Source of the DNA: Sphingobacterium zeae
GTDB taxonomy: Bacteria > Bacteroidota > Bacteroidia > Sphingobacteriales > Sphingobacteriaceae
DNA length: 64,000 nucleotides
Assembly: GCF_030818895.1 (NCBI RefSeq)
Contig: NZ_JAUTBA010000001.1
Location: 3,596,001-3,660,000, forward strand
Reading direction: 5' to 3'
Position numbers and translations under genes: made by a program. The notes beneath the pieces were generated by a model. The model saw nothing but the letters and a program-made list of their open reading frames with translations. It did no database searches and was not told where the DNA came from. Of the stretch, positions 55,130-64,000 are shown in pieces; position 1 is the stretch's first letter; every line of letters begins with the position of its first letter.

Positions 55130-55561
55130 CTACTTTTTTATTGTTGTCAAGACTCTTTGGAGCAATTCGCTCAGCTTATCTAAATCCTCCTCCGTCAAGC
55201 TTTTAGCCGCGTCTTTGGCCACCGTTTGCCTGAAATTCTCCGAATTGTCGATAATAAACTTGCCTTGATCCGTTACGCTCAAATTGAAAATACGGCGGTC
55301 GGCCGAGGATTGCTGCTGCTCAACGAGATTATTGGCAATCAAAAATTTGAGCTGTTTGGAAACTGCGGGCGGACTTATGTTAAAGGCCTGCGCAATCTGT
55401 TTGACGATACATTGATCGTGGCGGTAAATATATTCGATCATATTATAGTGGGTCGCTGTTACGCCATTGATGTCGCCCCTATTCATATTGGCCAAGATGA
55501 AGCATTGTAAATCGGTAAATACTTCATAAAATTTGCGTTCGGTTTTGTTCATATCACCCAA
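55130..55561 (-). CDS. MarR-family transcriptional regulator
   Basis: This 143-residue protein has the MarR winged helix: HDQCIVKQIAQAFNISPPAVSKQLKFL, then NNLVEQQQSSADRRIFNLSVTDQGK as the wing. Helices at both ends form the dimer interface. The start may be 55552 (MNKTERK). It is divergent from a UvrA-like ATPase gene with about 40 bases between them, so one operator would control both, and the ligand may be a drug or metabolite handled by the ATPase. Confidence 0.9.
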   Translation of the reverse strand: MGDMNKTERKFYEVFTDLQCFILANMNRGDINGVTATHYNMIEYIYRHDQCIVKQIAQAFNISPPAVSKQLKFLIANNLVEQQQSSADRRIFNLSVTDQGKFIIDNSENFRQTVAKDAAKSLTEEDLDKLSELLQRVLTTIKK

Positions 55562-55566
55562 TATAG

Positions 55567-55595
55567 TTAACTTAGTTAATAATTACCAAAGTTAA
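55567..55595. promoter_or_regulatory. Candidate MarR operator
   Basis: TTAACT-t-AGTTAA is a perfect inverted repeat at 55567-55579, and a third AGTTAA half-site occurs at 55590-55595. The region also holds TAACTTTG on the leftward strand (55594-55587), a match to the -7 box for the MarR gene itself. Repressor binding here would cover both divergent promoters. Confidence 0.55.
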
Positions 55596-55600
55596 TGATT

Positions 55601-57895
55601 ATGGAACATATTCACATCATACATGCCCGACAAAATAATCTCAAGAATATTTCGGTTCAGATCGAAAAGAAAAAGATCACGGTTTTTACAGGAGTTTCCG
55701 GTTCGGGCAAATCGTCTTTGGTCTTTGAAACGATAGGTGCTGAAGCGCAAAGGCAGTTTAGCGAAACACAGGGCAGTTTTATCCGAAACCGGCTGCAGCA
55801 TATCGGCGTTCCTGATGTCGACAAAATCGACAACCTGAATGTCCCCATTATTATCAATCAAAAAAGATTGGGCGGCAATGCACGGTCGACCGTAGGCACT
55901 GCTACTGATATCTATGCTTCCCTCCGCTTGCTTTTCTCGCGCATGGGTACACCCTTTGTCGGCTATTCAAATGTCTTCTCATTCAATAATCCCTTGGGGA
56001 TGTGCAAGGCCTGTGAAGGGCTGGGCATTATGCAGACCATTGATGTAGATCGGCTTATCGACAAGCAAAAATCGCTGAACGAAGGAGCTATCCGATTTCC
56101 GACCTTTCAACCAGGTGGCTGGCGCCTGACACGCTACACCCAGTCAGGCTATTTTGACAGCGACAAAAAACTGAAAGACTATACACCGCAGGAATGGGAT
56201 CTTCTTTTGCACGCTGCCGAACACAAGCCCGAACATCCTGATCCGGAATGGGGAAAAACGGTCCAATATGAGGGTATTATCCCTCGCATTGAAAAAGCAT
56301 TCCTCAAAAAGCAGTCTAAGGAAATCATGAGCCGAAAAGAGGCTTTAAACACCATTATCGTTAACAAAACTTGTCCAGTATGCAAGGGAAAACGGTTGAA
56401 TGATACGATTCTGTCCAGTAAAATAGCGGGCAAAAGCATTGCCGACTGTACGTCCCTTTCGATCGATGAGCTGCTGGAATTTGTTGCTTCTTTACCATCC
56501 AACACTTTTGATGTTATTCTTACCGAACTGAAAAAGAAACTGCAACATATCGTTGACATCGGCTTGCAGTATTTGACTTTGGACAGAAGAACAGACACGC
56601 TGTCGGGCGGGGAAAGTCAGCGCATAAAAATGGTGCGAAACCTAGGGAGCGGGCTGACAGATTTACTCTATATTTTTGACGAGCCGAGCATCGGACTTCA
56701 TCCAATGGATTTACAGAACATAGCTGCAATTATTAAACAGATACGGGATAAAGGCAATACTGTTTTGCTCGTTGAGCACGACCCCGATTTGATCCGCATA
56801 GCCGACCGGGTCATCGATATGGGACCAGCGTCGGGAAAAAACGGTGGCGAGATTGTCTATAACGGTACGGTTGCGGGGCTAAAAACATCCACAGGAAAAA
56901 CAGGCGAGTACTTTGCCAAAACACCCCAACTGAATACTAAACCACGATCGGCACAGGGATATCTGGAAATCAGGCATGCCAAGCTGCATAATCTGAAAGA
57001 CATCAATGTAAGTATTCCCAAAAAGGTGATGACCGTGGTAACCGGCGTTGCGGGCTCGGGCAAGAGCACCCTGATCAACAAAGTGCTGCCCAAATTTTAT
57101 CCCGAAGCAACCATTATCGACCAGTCGTTATTTTCAATGGGCTCACGCTCCAATTTGTTGACCTACCTGGGCTTATCGGATGCGATACGAACCCTGTTTT
57201 CAAAAGCCAATCAGGTATCCGATAAGCTTTTTAGCCGAAATAGCCTCGGCGCCTGTGAAAACTGCAAAGGTATCGGCATCGAAAAAATTGACCTGGCCTT
57301 TATGGATGATATTGAACAGACCTGCGAGATCTGCGGCGGCTCGGGCTTTAAGCCTGCGGTCTTAAAGTATCTTTACAATAACAAAAATATTGTTACGGTG
57401 ATGGATATGACCGTAGAGGAAGCCTATGATTTTTTCCCGGATAAACTCTATCGCCAGTCGTTTGACATGTTACTCCAACTCGGGCTGGGTTATCTGACCT
57501 TAGGACAACGTTCAGACAGCTTTTCGGGAGGAGAAAGACAGCGGCTCAAACTGACCAAAGAACTGAAGCACTCCAACAAAATTATCGTGCTTGATGAACC
57601 CAGCACAGGCTTGCATCCAAACGATACCGAAAAGCTGTTAAACTTTATCAATAACCTGGTGGACAACCACAATACGCTGATCGTTATCGAGCATAACCTC
57701 GATGTCATTGCGCAGGCCGATTGGATTATCGATATTGGGCCTGGAGCAGGTAAGTATGGCGGTACTGTAGTATTTACAGGTACCGTTGCGGATTTGCTCA
57801 AAGATAAAGTCTCATTAACGGGATCTTGTTTACGAAAACATGTCCATTCTGCAGCCGCAATCGGCAAAAAAAGTAACCCTCAAATTGAAACTTAG
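55601..57895 (+). CDS. UvrA-like ABC ATPase (UvrA2/drug-resistance type)
   Basis: This protein of about 764 residues is a UvrA paralogue with two ABC modules. The first has GVSGSGKSS, LSGGESQRIKM and IFDEPS; the second has GVAGSGKST, FSGGERQRLKL and VLDEPS. Zinc modules are present as CKACEGLG/CPVCKGKR and CENCKGIG/CEICGGSG. It is shorter than the 940-residue housekeeping UvrA, consistent with loss of much of the UvrB-binding region. Such proteins are linked to resistance against DNA-binding drugs or oxidative damage. An ATG six bases earlier (55595) is possible. MarR linkage supports a drug-inducible role. Confidence 0.88.
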   Translation: MEHIHIIHARQNNLKNISVQIEKKKITVFTGVSGSGKSSLVFETIGAEAQRQFSETQGSFIRNRLQHIGVPDVDKIDNLNVPIIINQKRLGGNARSTVGTATDIYASLRLLFSRMGTPFVGYSNVFSFNNPLGMCKACEGLGIMQTIDVDRLIDKQKSLNEGAIRFPTFQPGGWRLTRYTQSGYFDSDKKLKDYTPQEWDLLLHAAEHKPEHPDPEWGKTVQYEGIIPRIEKAFLKKQSKEIMSRKEALNTIIVNKTCPVCKGKRLNDTILSSKIAGKSIADCTSLSIDELLEFVASLPSNTFDVILTELKKKLQHIVDIGLQYLTLDRRTDTLSGGESQRIKMVRNLGSGLTDLLYIFDEPSIGLHPMDLQNIAAIIKQIRDKGNTVLLVEHDPDLIRIADRVIDMGPASGKNGGEIVYNGTVAGLKTSTGKTGEYFAKTPQLNTKPRSAQGYLEIRHAKLHNLKDINVSIPKKVMTVVTGVAGSGKSTLINKVLPKFYPEATIIDQSLFSMGSRSNLLTYLGLSDAIRTLFSKANQVSDKLFSRNSLGACENCKGIGIEKIDLAFMDDIEQTCEICGGSGFKPAVLKYLYNNKNIVTVMDMTVEEAYDFFPDKLYRQSFDMLLQLGLGYLTLGQRSDSFSGGERQRLKLTKELKHSNKIIVLDEPSTGLHPNDTEKLLNFINNLVDNHNTLIVIEHNLDVIAQADWIIDIGPGAGKYGGTVVFTGTVADLLKDKVSLTGSCLRKHVHSAAAIGKKSNPQIET

Positions 57896-58107
57896 GATAA
57901 GCGCTTTATCAACGTTGATTCTTGGGTTTAGGATTGTTGAAATACACTATAAATTCAAACTGGATTCCCTTGATGTTCTAAATACGTTGTCTACGTATAA
58001 GTCCCCTATCGGTAAAATAGGCAAACGAATGGATCACCACATTCCTTCCTAAGTAAGTGTCATCGAACGGACGCTGGCTTTTTTGACAGTTTAAAAATTT
58101 AGGAATT

Positions 58108-59265
58108 ATGCTTGCAATGAATTACCGGGGGCCCTATCGCGTACGTGCCGATAAAAATGCCCCCATGCCAGAGATCCTCCATCCGCAGGATGCCATCGTG
58201 CGGGTATTGCGCTCCTGTATCTGCGGGTCTGACTTGCATCTTTACCATGGTCTAGTACCAGACACCCGGGTGGGTTCTACCTTTGGACACGAGTTTATCG
58301 GTGAAGTGGTTGAGGTAGGCGCTGGAATAGAAAATTTAAAAGTTGGCGACCGGGTGATGGTGCCTTTCAATATTGCCTGTGGTAAATGTGCCTTCTGTCG
58401 GCAGGAGCTGTATGGCAACTGCCATGAATCCAATCCTGAAGCGACTGCGGTAGGCGGTATCTTTGGCTATTCCCATACTGCGGGTGGTTATGCGGGTGGG
58501 CAAGCCGAATATGTTCGGGTGCCCTACGCAGATGTTGGTCCGGTCGTCATTCCCGACTGGATGGATCCCGACGATGCGGTTTTGCTGACCGATGTTGTAC
58601 CGACAGGTTATCAGGCGGCCGAAATGGCGGGAATTCAACCCGGAGATACGGTGGTGGTCTTTGGTGCCGGTCCAATTGGTATTATGGCTGCCAAGTGCTC
58701 CTGGCTGTTCGGGGCCGCCCGCGTGATTATAATCGACCATGTCGACTATCGGCTCGAATTTGCCGAACGCTACGCCCAGTGTGAGGCAGTCAATTTCCGC
58801 TCCATAGGCGATCCCGTCGTTTTTATCAAAACGGTCACCGATTCACTCGGCGCTGATGTATGCATCGATGCGGTGGGCTGTGAGGCGGCAGGTAACACCA
58901 TGAATAGTCTTCTGGGAAGATACCTGATGCTACAGGGCGGATCGACCACGGCATTACATTGGGCGATTAATAGCGTAAAAAAAGGGGGTATTGTGTCTAT
59001 TGTAGGCGTCTATGGCCCTACAAATAGTTTGGTTCCTATTGGTAATGTGTTAAATAAAGGAATCACCATACGGGCCAACCAAGCTTCGGTGAAGCGGCTG
59101 CTACCCAAACTGATCCAACATGTAAAGGATGGCGTTATCAATCCCAAAGAGCTGATTACACATCGGGTTCCGCTCGAAGAAGTGGGCGATGCGTATCACC
59201 TCTTCTCTTCCAAATTGGACGATTGTATCAAAACTGTGTTAATTCCACCATCGGCATCGATTTAA
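58108..59265 (+). CDS. Zinc-dependent alcohol dehydrogenase
   Basis: This 385-residue member of the medium-chain dehydrogenases has the catalytic-zinc cysteine in CICGSDLHLYHG, the GHEFIGEVVEVG signature, and four structural-zinc cysteines in CGKCAFCRQELYGNC. The NAD(P)-binding motif is GAGPIG near residue 186 with an aspartate in IIDHVD. The pattern resembles glutathione-independent formaldehyde dehydrogenase-like enzymes common in this phylum. A second start three codons on (58117) is possible. A small membrane protein gene follows 11 bases after the stop. Confidence 0.9.
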   Translation: MLAMNYRGPYRVRADKNAPMPEILHPQDAIVRVLRSCICGSDLHLYHGLVPDTRVGSTFGHEFIGEVVEVGAGIENLKVGDRVMVPFNIACGKCAFCRQELYGNCHESNPEATAVGGIFGYSHTAGGYAGGQAEYVRVPYADVGPVVIPDWMDPDDAVLLTDVVPTGYQAAEMAGIQPGDTVVVFGAGPIGIMAAKCSWLFGAARVIIIDHVDYRLEFAERYAQCEAVNFRSIGDPVVFIKTVTDSLGADVCIDAVGCEAAGNTMNSLLGRYLMLQGGSTTALHWAINSVKKGGIVSIVGVYGPTNSLVPIGNVLNKGITIRANQASVKRLLPKLIQHVKDGVINPKELITHRVPLEEVGDAYHLFSSKLDDCIKTVLIPPSASI

Positions 59266-59276
59266 GATATTTTACT

Positions 59277-59801
59277 ATGATAACAGATCAAACTACACCC
59301 GAAGATTTTATCAACGATAGACAATCGGAATATGGGCATATCAAGGGCTGGGGAATCGATTTTGACCCCAAAAACGACCCCACCTATCCCATCAAAAAAC
59401 GAAACAACCAAGAACATCAGGGCTATTCGTGGCAGCGCCCCCCATTGCAGGAAGAAACGGTTGAGATACTGCATTCTGTTGAACGCCCCAACCTAACAGC
59501 AGTTTATGGAACGGGCAATCCACCCAAAGGACTGAGTGGCGCCATTCGACGGATTGCCTTTAAATATAGCGAATCCAGCTACGGTCGCTGGCTCCCGCTG
59601 GTACTGGCAGACCGTGTCGATATGCTGGAAGGTCTTGTTGAAGACATCGCGAAAGGCCATCTTCCCAATATCGCCAAAGAACTTGGACTAGGTGCCGAAT
59701 GGAAGTATAATAAAAAAGCTTTCATAGGGAAAACTGTTGTCGCTGGGCTATTGATTGGATTAGTAGCTTTTCAGCTTTGTTCGAAAAGGAAAAAAAAGTA
59801 A
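59277..59801 (+). CDS. Small membrane protein following the alcohol dehydrogenase
   Basis: The start at 59277 (MITDQTTPEDFIND) is preferred since the longer frame to 59223 only overlaps the dehydrogenase gene. The 174-residue product is mostly soluble and polar, with a C-terminal transmembrane helix (TVVAGLLIGLVAFQLC) and a basic tail KRKKK. Similar proteins are seen after dehydrogenases in Bacteroidota, but I know of no function. A hairpin terminator follows. Confidence 0.75.
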   Translation: MITDQTTPEDFINDRQSEYGHIKGWGIDFDPKNDPTYPIKKRNNQEHQGYSWQRPPLQEETVEILHSVERPNLTAVYGTGNPPKGLSGAIRRIAFKYSESSYGRWLPLVLADRVDMLEGLVEDIAKGHLPNIAKELGLGAEWKYNKKAFIGKTVVAGLLIGLVAFQLCSKRKKK

Positions 59802-59808
59802 TATGATG

Positions 59809-59845
59809 CGCCGAATAAACCCCTCACCGTTTATTCGGCGTTTTT
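59809..59845 (+). terminator. Hairpin terminator after the dehydrogenase operon
   Basis: CGCCGAATAAAC pairs perfectly with GTTTATTCGGCG (12 base pairs, eight-base loop) and is followed by five T residues, a textbook Rho-independent terminator. Confidence 0.9.
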
Positions 59846-60083
59846 AAAGTTTAACGAATACACTTTTCACATCCATTTAGCTTTTTAATCAATAATTGTG
59901 CAATCTCCTAGCTACCCTACTGCTAGTCTCCCTATGAGATTGGTAATCGAACTGTCCGTTTTCGAACAAATACCGTTCGCGTCCGAACAAGAAACTGATT
60001 CAGAAAGAATTTTAACAGCTCATTTACAGCGTTTTGAATTATTGGCAAATAAATTGGACGGCATAACTGCACAACGTGTTATT

Positions 60084-62442
60084 ATGATTCTGAATTATTT
60101 TAAAATAGCTTTTCGCCACCTTTCAAAAAATAGTGGTTTTACCGCAATTAATAGTATTGGGCTTGCTTCTGGAATGACCGCCGCCATTTTGATCATGTTA
60201 TGGGTGCGGAGCGAATTTAACTTTGACCGATTTTATGCCGATAACGATCGGATCTATGCAGTAGGCATGAAAGACGTGTGGGCAGGTGAAAGCGTGGAGC
60301 ATTTTTATACCCCAAAACCAATGGCTCGGGCTTTAAAAACTGACTTTCCAGAAATACAGACCATTACACGCGTGGATAAGGGGACCGGATTTTTATTAAC
60401 CTGTCAGGATATAAAGCTTGCAAAAGAACCCGGTGTCTTCGTAGATAGTACCTTCCTAAACATATTTGATTATAAAGTGATTGCGGGCAATCCACAGGAG
60501 GCATTAAAAAACCCCAATCAGATTGTCTTGACAAAATCTTTGGCGGAACGATTATTTGGGCATTCAAACCCTATCAATCAGACGATCCGATTGGACAGCA
60601 CGCAAGTGTCAACGGTGTCTGCAATTATCGAAGACATTCCAGATCATTCGTTTATGAAAGGAAGCACCTTATCTGGTGCCTTGGACATTAATGGAAAAAA
60701 TAGGTTATTCGGATGATTATTGGGGAAATAATTCTATACAGACGTACATCAAGTTACATCAAAACGTCAATATCGATCAATTCCAAAAGACTATCCAATA
60801 TTATTTAAGAAAGCACACAGACACCAAAGTTGCCAATTTTATTCAGCCCATTGGCGACCAGTGGCTGTATAGCAAATTTACAGCGCAAGGAAAGCCGACT
60901 TCACCACGCATTATCATGGTCCGCTCTTTCATTGCTATTGCCTGTTTGATCCTTCTTATTGCCAGCATTAATTTCATGAATCTGAGCACGGCGCAGAGCG
61001 AAAAAAGGGCGAAGGAAGTAGGTGTCCGAAAAGTTGTGGGTGCAAGTAAAAAATTGCTGATCGGACAGTTCCTTACAGAATCAATGGTGATTTCCTTTAT
61101 TTCGGGCCTATTATCGCTATTGATTACGCTAATCGCACTTCCCTATTTTAATGAATTGGTTTCGAGAGAACTCGTTATTCCTTTTGACGATCTTCTTTTC
61201 TGGGCCGCTTTTGCAGGTTTTATTTTAGTTTCCGGAATTCTTTCAGGAAGCTATCCCGCATTTTATTTGTCTTCTTTCCTCCCAACAAAAGTACTCAAAG
61301 GTAAATACCTCCATATTCAACAGACATTCAACCCGCGCAAAATCCTTGTTGTTTCCCAATTCTGTATTGCAATCATACTGATCGTCACAACGTTATCAAT
61401 TCGACGCCAAATCAAACACGCTCAAAATAGAGAAACCGGATACAACAAAGAAAGGTTAGTAAGTATTGTCGATCAGGGAGACATCCGCAAAAATAGCTTA
61501 CTGATAAAAAATGAATTGCTGTCATCCGGTATTGCCAAGCAGGTTTCAAGGACATCCGCACCACTGACGAAAACGATGAGTTTCAATTACATGGAATGGG
61601 ATGGTAAGCCCAAAGACGACAACACTATTTTTGCTAGAATGGGAGCCGATGAAAATTTGGTCAAGACCGCCGAGCTCGAACTCGTTGCAGGGAGGGATTT
61701 TGACCTAACTCAATTTCCAACCGACTCTGGGGCAATGATTATTAACGAATCGGCGGCTAAAGTATTTAATTTCGACGATCCGATCGGCAAAACGGTTGTT
61801 GATGGCAGAAAATGGCATATTGTAGGCGTCGTGAAAGATTTTATTCAAGAATCGCCTTTCAGCGCCATTTCTCCACTCGTCATTCAGGGCGCTTTCTCAG
61901 GCACTCAGGTCACCAACATACGCCTAAACGATCATGTAAGCACTTCCGAGGCACTTACGGCTATGGAGAAGATCTTTAAAGCTTATAATCCCGACTATCC
62001 CTTTGAATACTCTTTTGTAGACCGTAATTATGCAGAAAAATTCAAAGACTTTCAACAGTTGGGCACACTTTCGAGCCTTTTCGCACTGTTGACCATTTTT
62101 ATTTCCTGTCTCGGTTTATTTGGACTTACCGCCTATATGGCAGAGAACAGAACGAAAGAGATCGGCATCCATAAAGTACTGGGGGCTTCAATTTTTAAGA
62201 TCATGCGGATGCTGTCGCAGGATTTTGTACTGCTGGTCGTTCTATCCTGCTTGGTTGCCTTTCCGATCGCCTATTATATTGCCGATCAACTCCTCAGCGA
62301 ATACACGTATCGCATTGCTATCACCTGGGATATCTTTTTTGCTGCAGGATTGGGCGCGCTCATCATAGCATTGCTCACCATGAGTTATCACGCGATCAAA
62401 GCAGCCCTTATCAATCCGGTTGTGAGTTTGAGAGATGAGTAA
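60084..62442 (+). pseudogene. FtsX/MacB-type ABC transporter permease, one frameshift
   Basis: From ATG 60084 the protein begins MILNYFKIAFRHLSKNSGFTAIN, the usual opening of Bacteroidota FtsX-type permeases, with the MacB periplasmic core after the first helix. The frame ends at 60716, while the continuing sequence (YLVPWTLMEKIGYSDDYWGNN) lies in the next frame. Loss of one base in the AAAGG at 60657-60661 would join them into a protein of about 785 residues, a normal family length. The second part has the FtsX motif MNLSTAQSEKRAKEVGVRKVVGA and the C-terminal repeat NRTKEIGIHKVLGA. No ATPase gene is adjacent. It is a recent mutation or a sequencing slip. The upstream open frame from 59898 adds 62 residues unlike the family. 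Confidence 0.85.
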
Positions 62443-62531
62443 AATAACAGTGAAAAAGGATATTCCGCTGCAATACGGATTACCTAAAAGTTACCGTTGC
62501 AGCTGCCGGCTATCTCGACTTTTTAGGTAAC
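62385..62531. repeat. 147-bp direct repeat, left copy
   Basis: This segment covers the last 19 codons of the permease gene, its stop and 89 bases downstream. It matches 63854-64000 with a single difference (G at 62499 against T at 63968). The right copy runs to the window edge, so the true repeat may be longer only if the left copy matches beyond 62531. Confidence 0.95.
62480..62530 (+). terminator. Possible terminator hairpin inside the repeat
   Basis: TTACCTAAAAG pairs with CTTTTTAGGTAA (one bulged T) around about 28 bases that contain a GCCGGC palindrome. It follows the permease stop by 37 bases and lacks a clear T run after it. Confidence 0.35.
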
Positions 62532-62586
62532 GATGAAGGAATCAGACATTTTAAGCAAGCTGTATAACCTACCCGTGTTCAAATTG

Positions 62587-63453
62587 CTATTTCTGTGCTG
62601 CGGGCTCGGCATGCACCCAATAGCTAAAAGCCTCATCTTCATCGTTTTTAAGGTGCAATAATGCAATATTTGACTTGGGGGTTTTCCAGATTTTGAGCAC
62701 CTCATCTTTTGCCACATCGGCCTTAAAAAGTTGCTTAAACTGTTCACTCAACAGCTCTTTATCGCCTTCAAAATTCGCATTTCCATATAATTTTGTCATA
62801 TATGCAGACAGCGCATCCCTTTCTTTCTTTCCCAGATTAATTATGTTTTGTCTATAATCGATCGAATCAAAAGCAACTGTCAGTCCTGAATAAACCGTAT
62901 TTCCTGATTTTCTATTCAGAATGCGAAATTGATAGCCTAGTGTACCATTGGTTGTATAGCCTGTATTTTGATTGATATTGTCTATTCTGTTCCAGTCCAC
63001 ATTCAAGAAATCTGCATTTGCATTTATCTTGATATAGGTAGAATCCCTTACAACCCTCTTGTTGTCTTTATAACCTGACAGATAAGTTTTATAGGTACCG
63101 GGCAAATAAAAGTAGTGTCCCCATGCTGATTTTAAAGAAAGCGAACCTGTTCCCTTCGCTAAAAGATTGACTCGACTGGGACTACCCTCTACTTCCCAAA
63201 AAAGAGAATCAAGTTCACTATACTTAACCGGAAGGCCAATCCATTCTTTTAGCTCATCAATGGTGCTGTCTTTCATGGTAAAGACCACCATATTAAATAT
63301 ATTGGCTGTTTTAACATCCGTTTCGAGGCGCAGTGGCATCATTGTTAACGATTCTTTGGGAATTTCTTCGTCCGTATCCAAATCGTTGTATTTATCGGAA
63401 CAGCTGGCCATGAGCAGAAAGGAAAAAGCAAGTAAACTTAAATAGTTGAACAT
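62587..63453 (-). CDS. Putative surface lipoprotein of unknown function
   Basis: The start at 63453 gives MFNYLSLLAFSFLLMASCSDK, a signal peptide with lipobox ASC; the upstream ATG at 63498 would spoil it. The residues after the cysteine are strongly acidic (KYNDLDTDEEIPKE), which fits the surface-export signal. The mature protein of about 270 residues has an N-terminal PKD/Ig-like region (FWEVEGSPSRVNLL, FYLPGTYKTYLSGYKDNK) and a C-terminal helical part. No family is recognised. It is encoded opposite to the permease and is enclosed by the 147-base direct repeats. Confidence 0.7.
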   Translation of the reverse strand: MFNYLSLLAFSFLLMASCSDKYNDLDTDEEIPKESLTMMPLRLETDVKTANIFNMVVFTMKDSTIDELKEWIGLPVKYSELDSLFWEVEGSPSRVNLLAKGTGSLSLKSAWGHYFYLPGTYKTYLSGYKDNKRVVRDSTYIKINANADFLNVDWNRIDNINQNTGYTTNGTLGYQFRILNRKSGNTVYSGLTVAFDSIDYRQNIINLGKKERDALSAYMTKLYGNANFEGDKELLSEQFKQLFKADVAKDEVLKIWKTPKSNIALLHLKNDEDEAFSYWVHAEPAAQK

Positions 63454-63495
63454 TATAAACGAGTTAAAGAGATAAATTATGTGGTTGTAAACACG

Positions 63496-63503
63496 CAAAT
63501 ATA
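63496..63503 (-). promoter_or_regulatory. Probable -7 box of the lipoprotein gene
   Basis: Reading leftward the sequence is TATATTTG, matching TAnnTTTG, 43 bases from the chosen ATG. No TTTG is found at the usual -33 distance. Confidence 0.45.
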
Positions 63504-63853
63504 CAAAATATTTAATTAATTAAATAAAAAGTACAACAATTTTCTATTTCCATTAATTATCCACTATATATTTTTTTCATACTTACAGCTTTTTAAAATC
63601 ATTCCCTTATTTATTCGAGCAATGCAGGAGAACAAAGAATTGAAAGCCTGGCATTGCGACTGCCCATCCACCAATACCAACTTCGATAAATCAGCAGGTA
63701 TAGGAATAGAAAATATAGCGTTCTGACTGTCAAGATCTGAAGGGATCTGGCGTACATATGAATCACTGTCCGAGCACAGCGAGTTTGATTCCTATAGTCA
63801 GAGAACTAAAAAGATGACACAAAAGAATGCAATGATCTATTCCATACGTGCAT
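63504..63853. other. Region without a supported gene
   Basis: Between the lipoprotein promoter and the right direct repeat, only frames of fewer than 40 codons occur (one at 63622-63726). I see no RNA gene or mobile-element feature. It is probably the boundary of the duplicated or inserted segment. Confidence 0.5.
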
Positions 63854-64000
63854 TTATCACGCGATCAAAGCAGCCCTTATCAATCCGGTTGTGAGTTTGA
63901 GAGATGAGTAAAATAACAGTGAAAAAGGATATTCCGCTGCAATACGGATTACCTAAAAGTTACCGTTTCAGCTGCCGGCTATCTCGACTTTTTAGGTAAC
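63854..64000. repeat. 147-bp direct repeat, right copy
   Basis: This copy begins in the middle of a codon of the permease 3' end (after TTTATCACGCG) and reaches the window edge. Upstream of it there is no permease sequence, so it is an isolated gene tail, not a second gene. Confidence 0.95.

Noticed and set aside
57840..58052. Plus-strand frame of 70 codons after the UvrA-like gene
   Set aside because: Its start lies inside the UvrA-like gene and the sequence shows no domain or start signal.
63622..63726. Plus-strand frame of 34 codons with two cysteines
   Set aside because: No promoter, no relative in the window and no context; kept only as part of the gene-free stretch.
1..64000. Search for CRISPR arrays, tRNA or rRNA genes and transposases
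   Set aside because: No regularly spaced repeats, cloverleaf-like sequences, rRNA motifs or transposase domains were seen by eye.

Overview
The window looks like a chromosomal segment of a Bacteroidota bacterium, most likely of the Sphingobacteriaceae (a Sphingobacterium-like genome). This is an inference from a subtype iii type VI secretion system (T6SS), three SusC/SusD outer-membrane uptake pairs, an ECF sigma/FecR pair, A/T-rich leaders and TAnnTTTG promoter boxes. No rRNA, tRNA, CRISPR array or insertion sequence was seen.

Positions 1-22,421 hold a T6SS locus transcribed right to left. From the right come two Hcp tube genes, a hairpin terminator, VgrG, a DUF2931 lipoprotein, a Tle1-type lipase, two unrecognised proteins, a DUF4280 PAAR-like tip protein and a 993-residue effector with an OmpA-like domain. 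Next is a patch of putative immunity lipoproteins with two full-length paralogues, a 97 percent identical broken copy, a frameshifted distant relative and two other lipoproteins. Then come the membrane-complex genes (two small TssO/TssQ-type proteins, TssP, TssR), the TssH ATPase and a TssB sheath gene cut by the window edge. The remaining core genes should lie to the left.

Positions 22,695-26,228 carry small regulator and enzyme pairs: a flavin monooxygenase divergent from an AraC regulator, and an HxlR repressor divergent from a secreted alpha/beta hydrolase with a clear operator-promoter overlap.

Positions 26,351-46,628 hold two divergent SusC/SusD operons. The left one encodes SusC, SusD, a frameshifted thioredoxin/M14 carboxypeptidase fusion and an S9 peptidase, suggesting peptide uptake. 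The right one encodes SusC, SusD, a PL26-like lyase candidate, a DUF6250 protein and an S1 sulfatase, suggesting use of a sulfated or rhamnose-containing glycan. The 731-base region between them is nearly mirror-symmetric. Each side has a TAnnTTTG box, a shared 14-base element and a leader ORF of exactly 31 codons whose peptide ends in Arg-Met-Cys. I regard this as the most novel element of the window: a possible paired leader-peptide control system, perhaps responding to sulfur amino acids.

Positions 46,730-55,020 hold a third uptake operon: ECF sigma factor, FecR anti-sigma, SusC with an STN domain, SusD and a TlpA-like thioredoxin. Positions 55,130-62,442 carry MarR with a divergent UvrA-like ABC protein, a zinc alcohol dehydrogenase with a small membrane protein, and a frameshifted FtsX/MacB-type permease. 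The last 1.6 kb has a lipoprotein gene flanked by a 147-base direct repeat that duplicates the 3' end of the permease gene.
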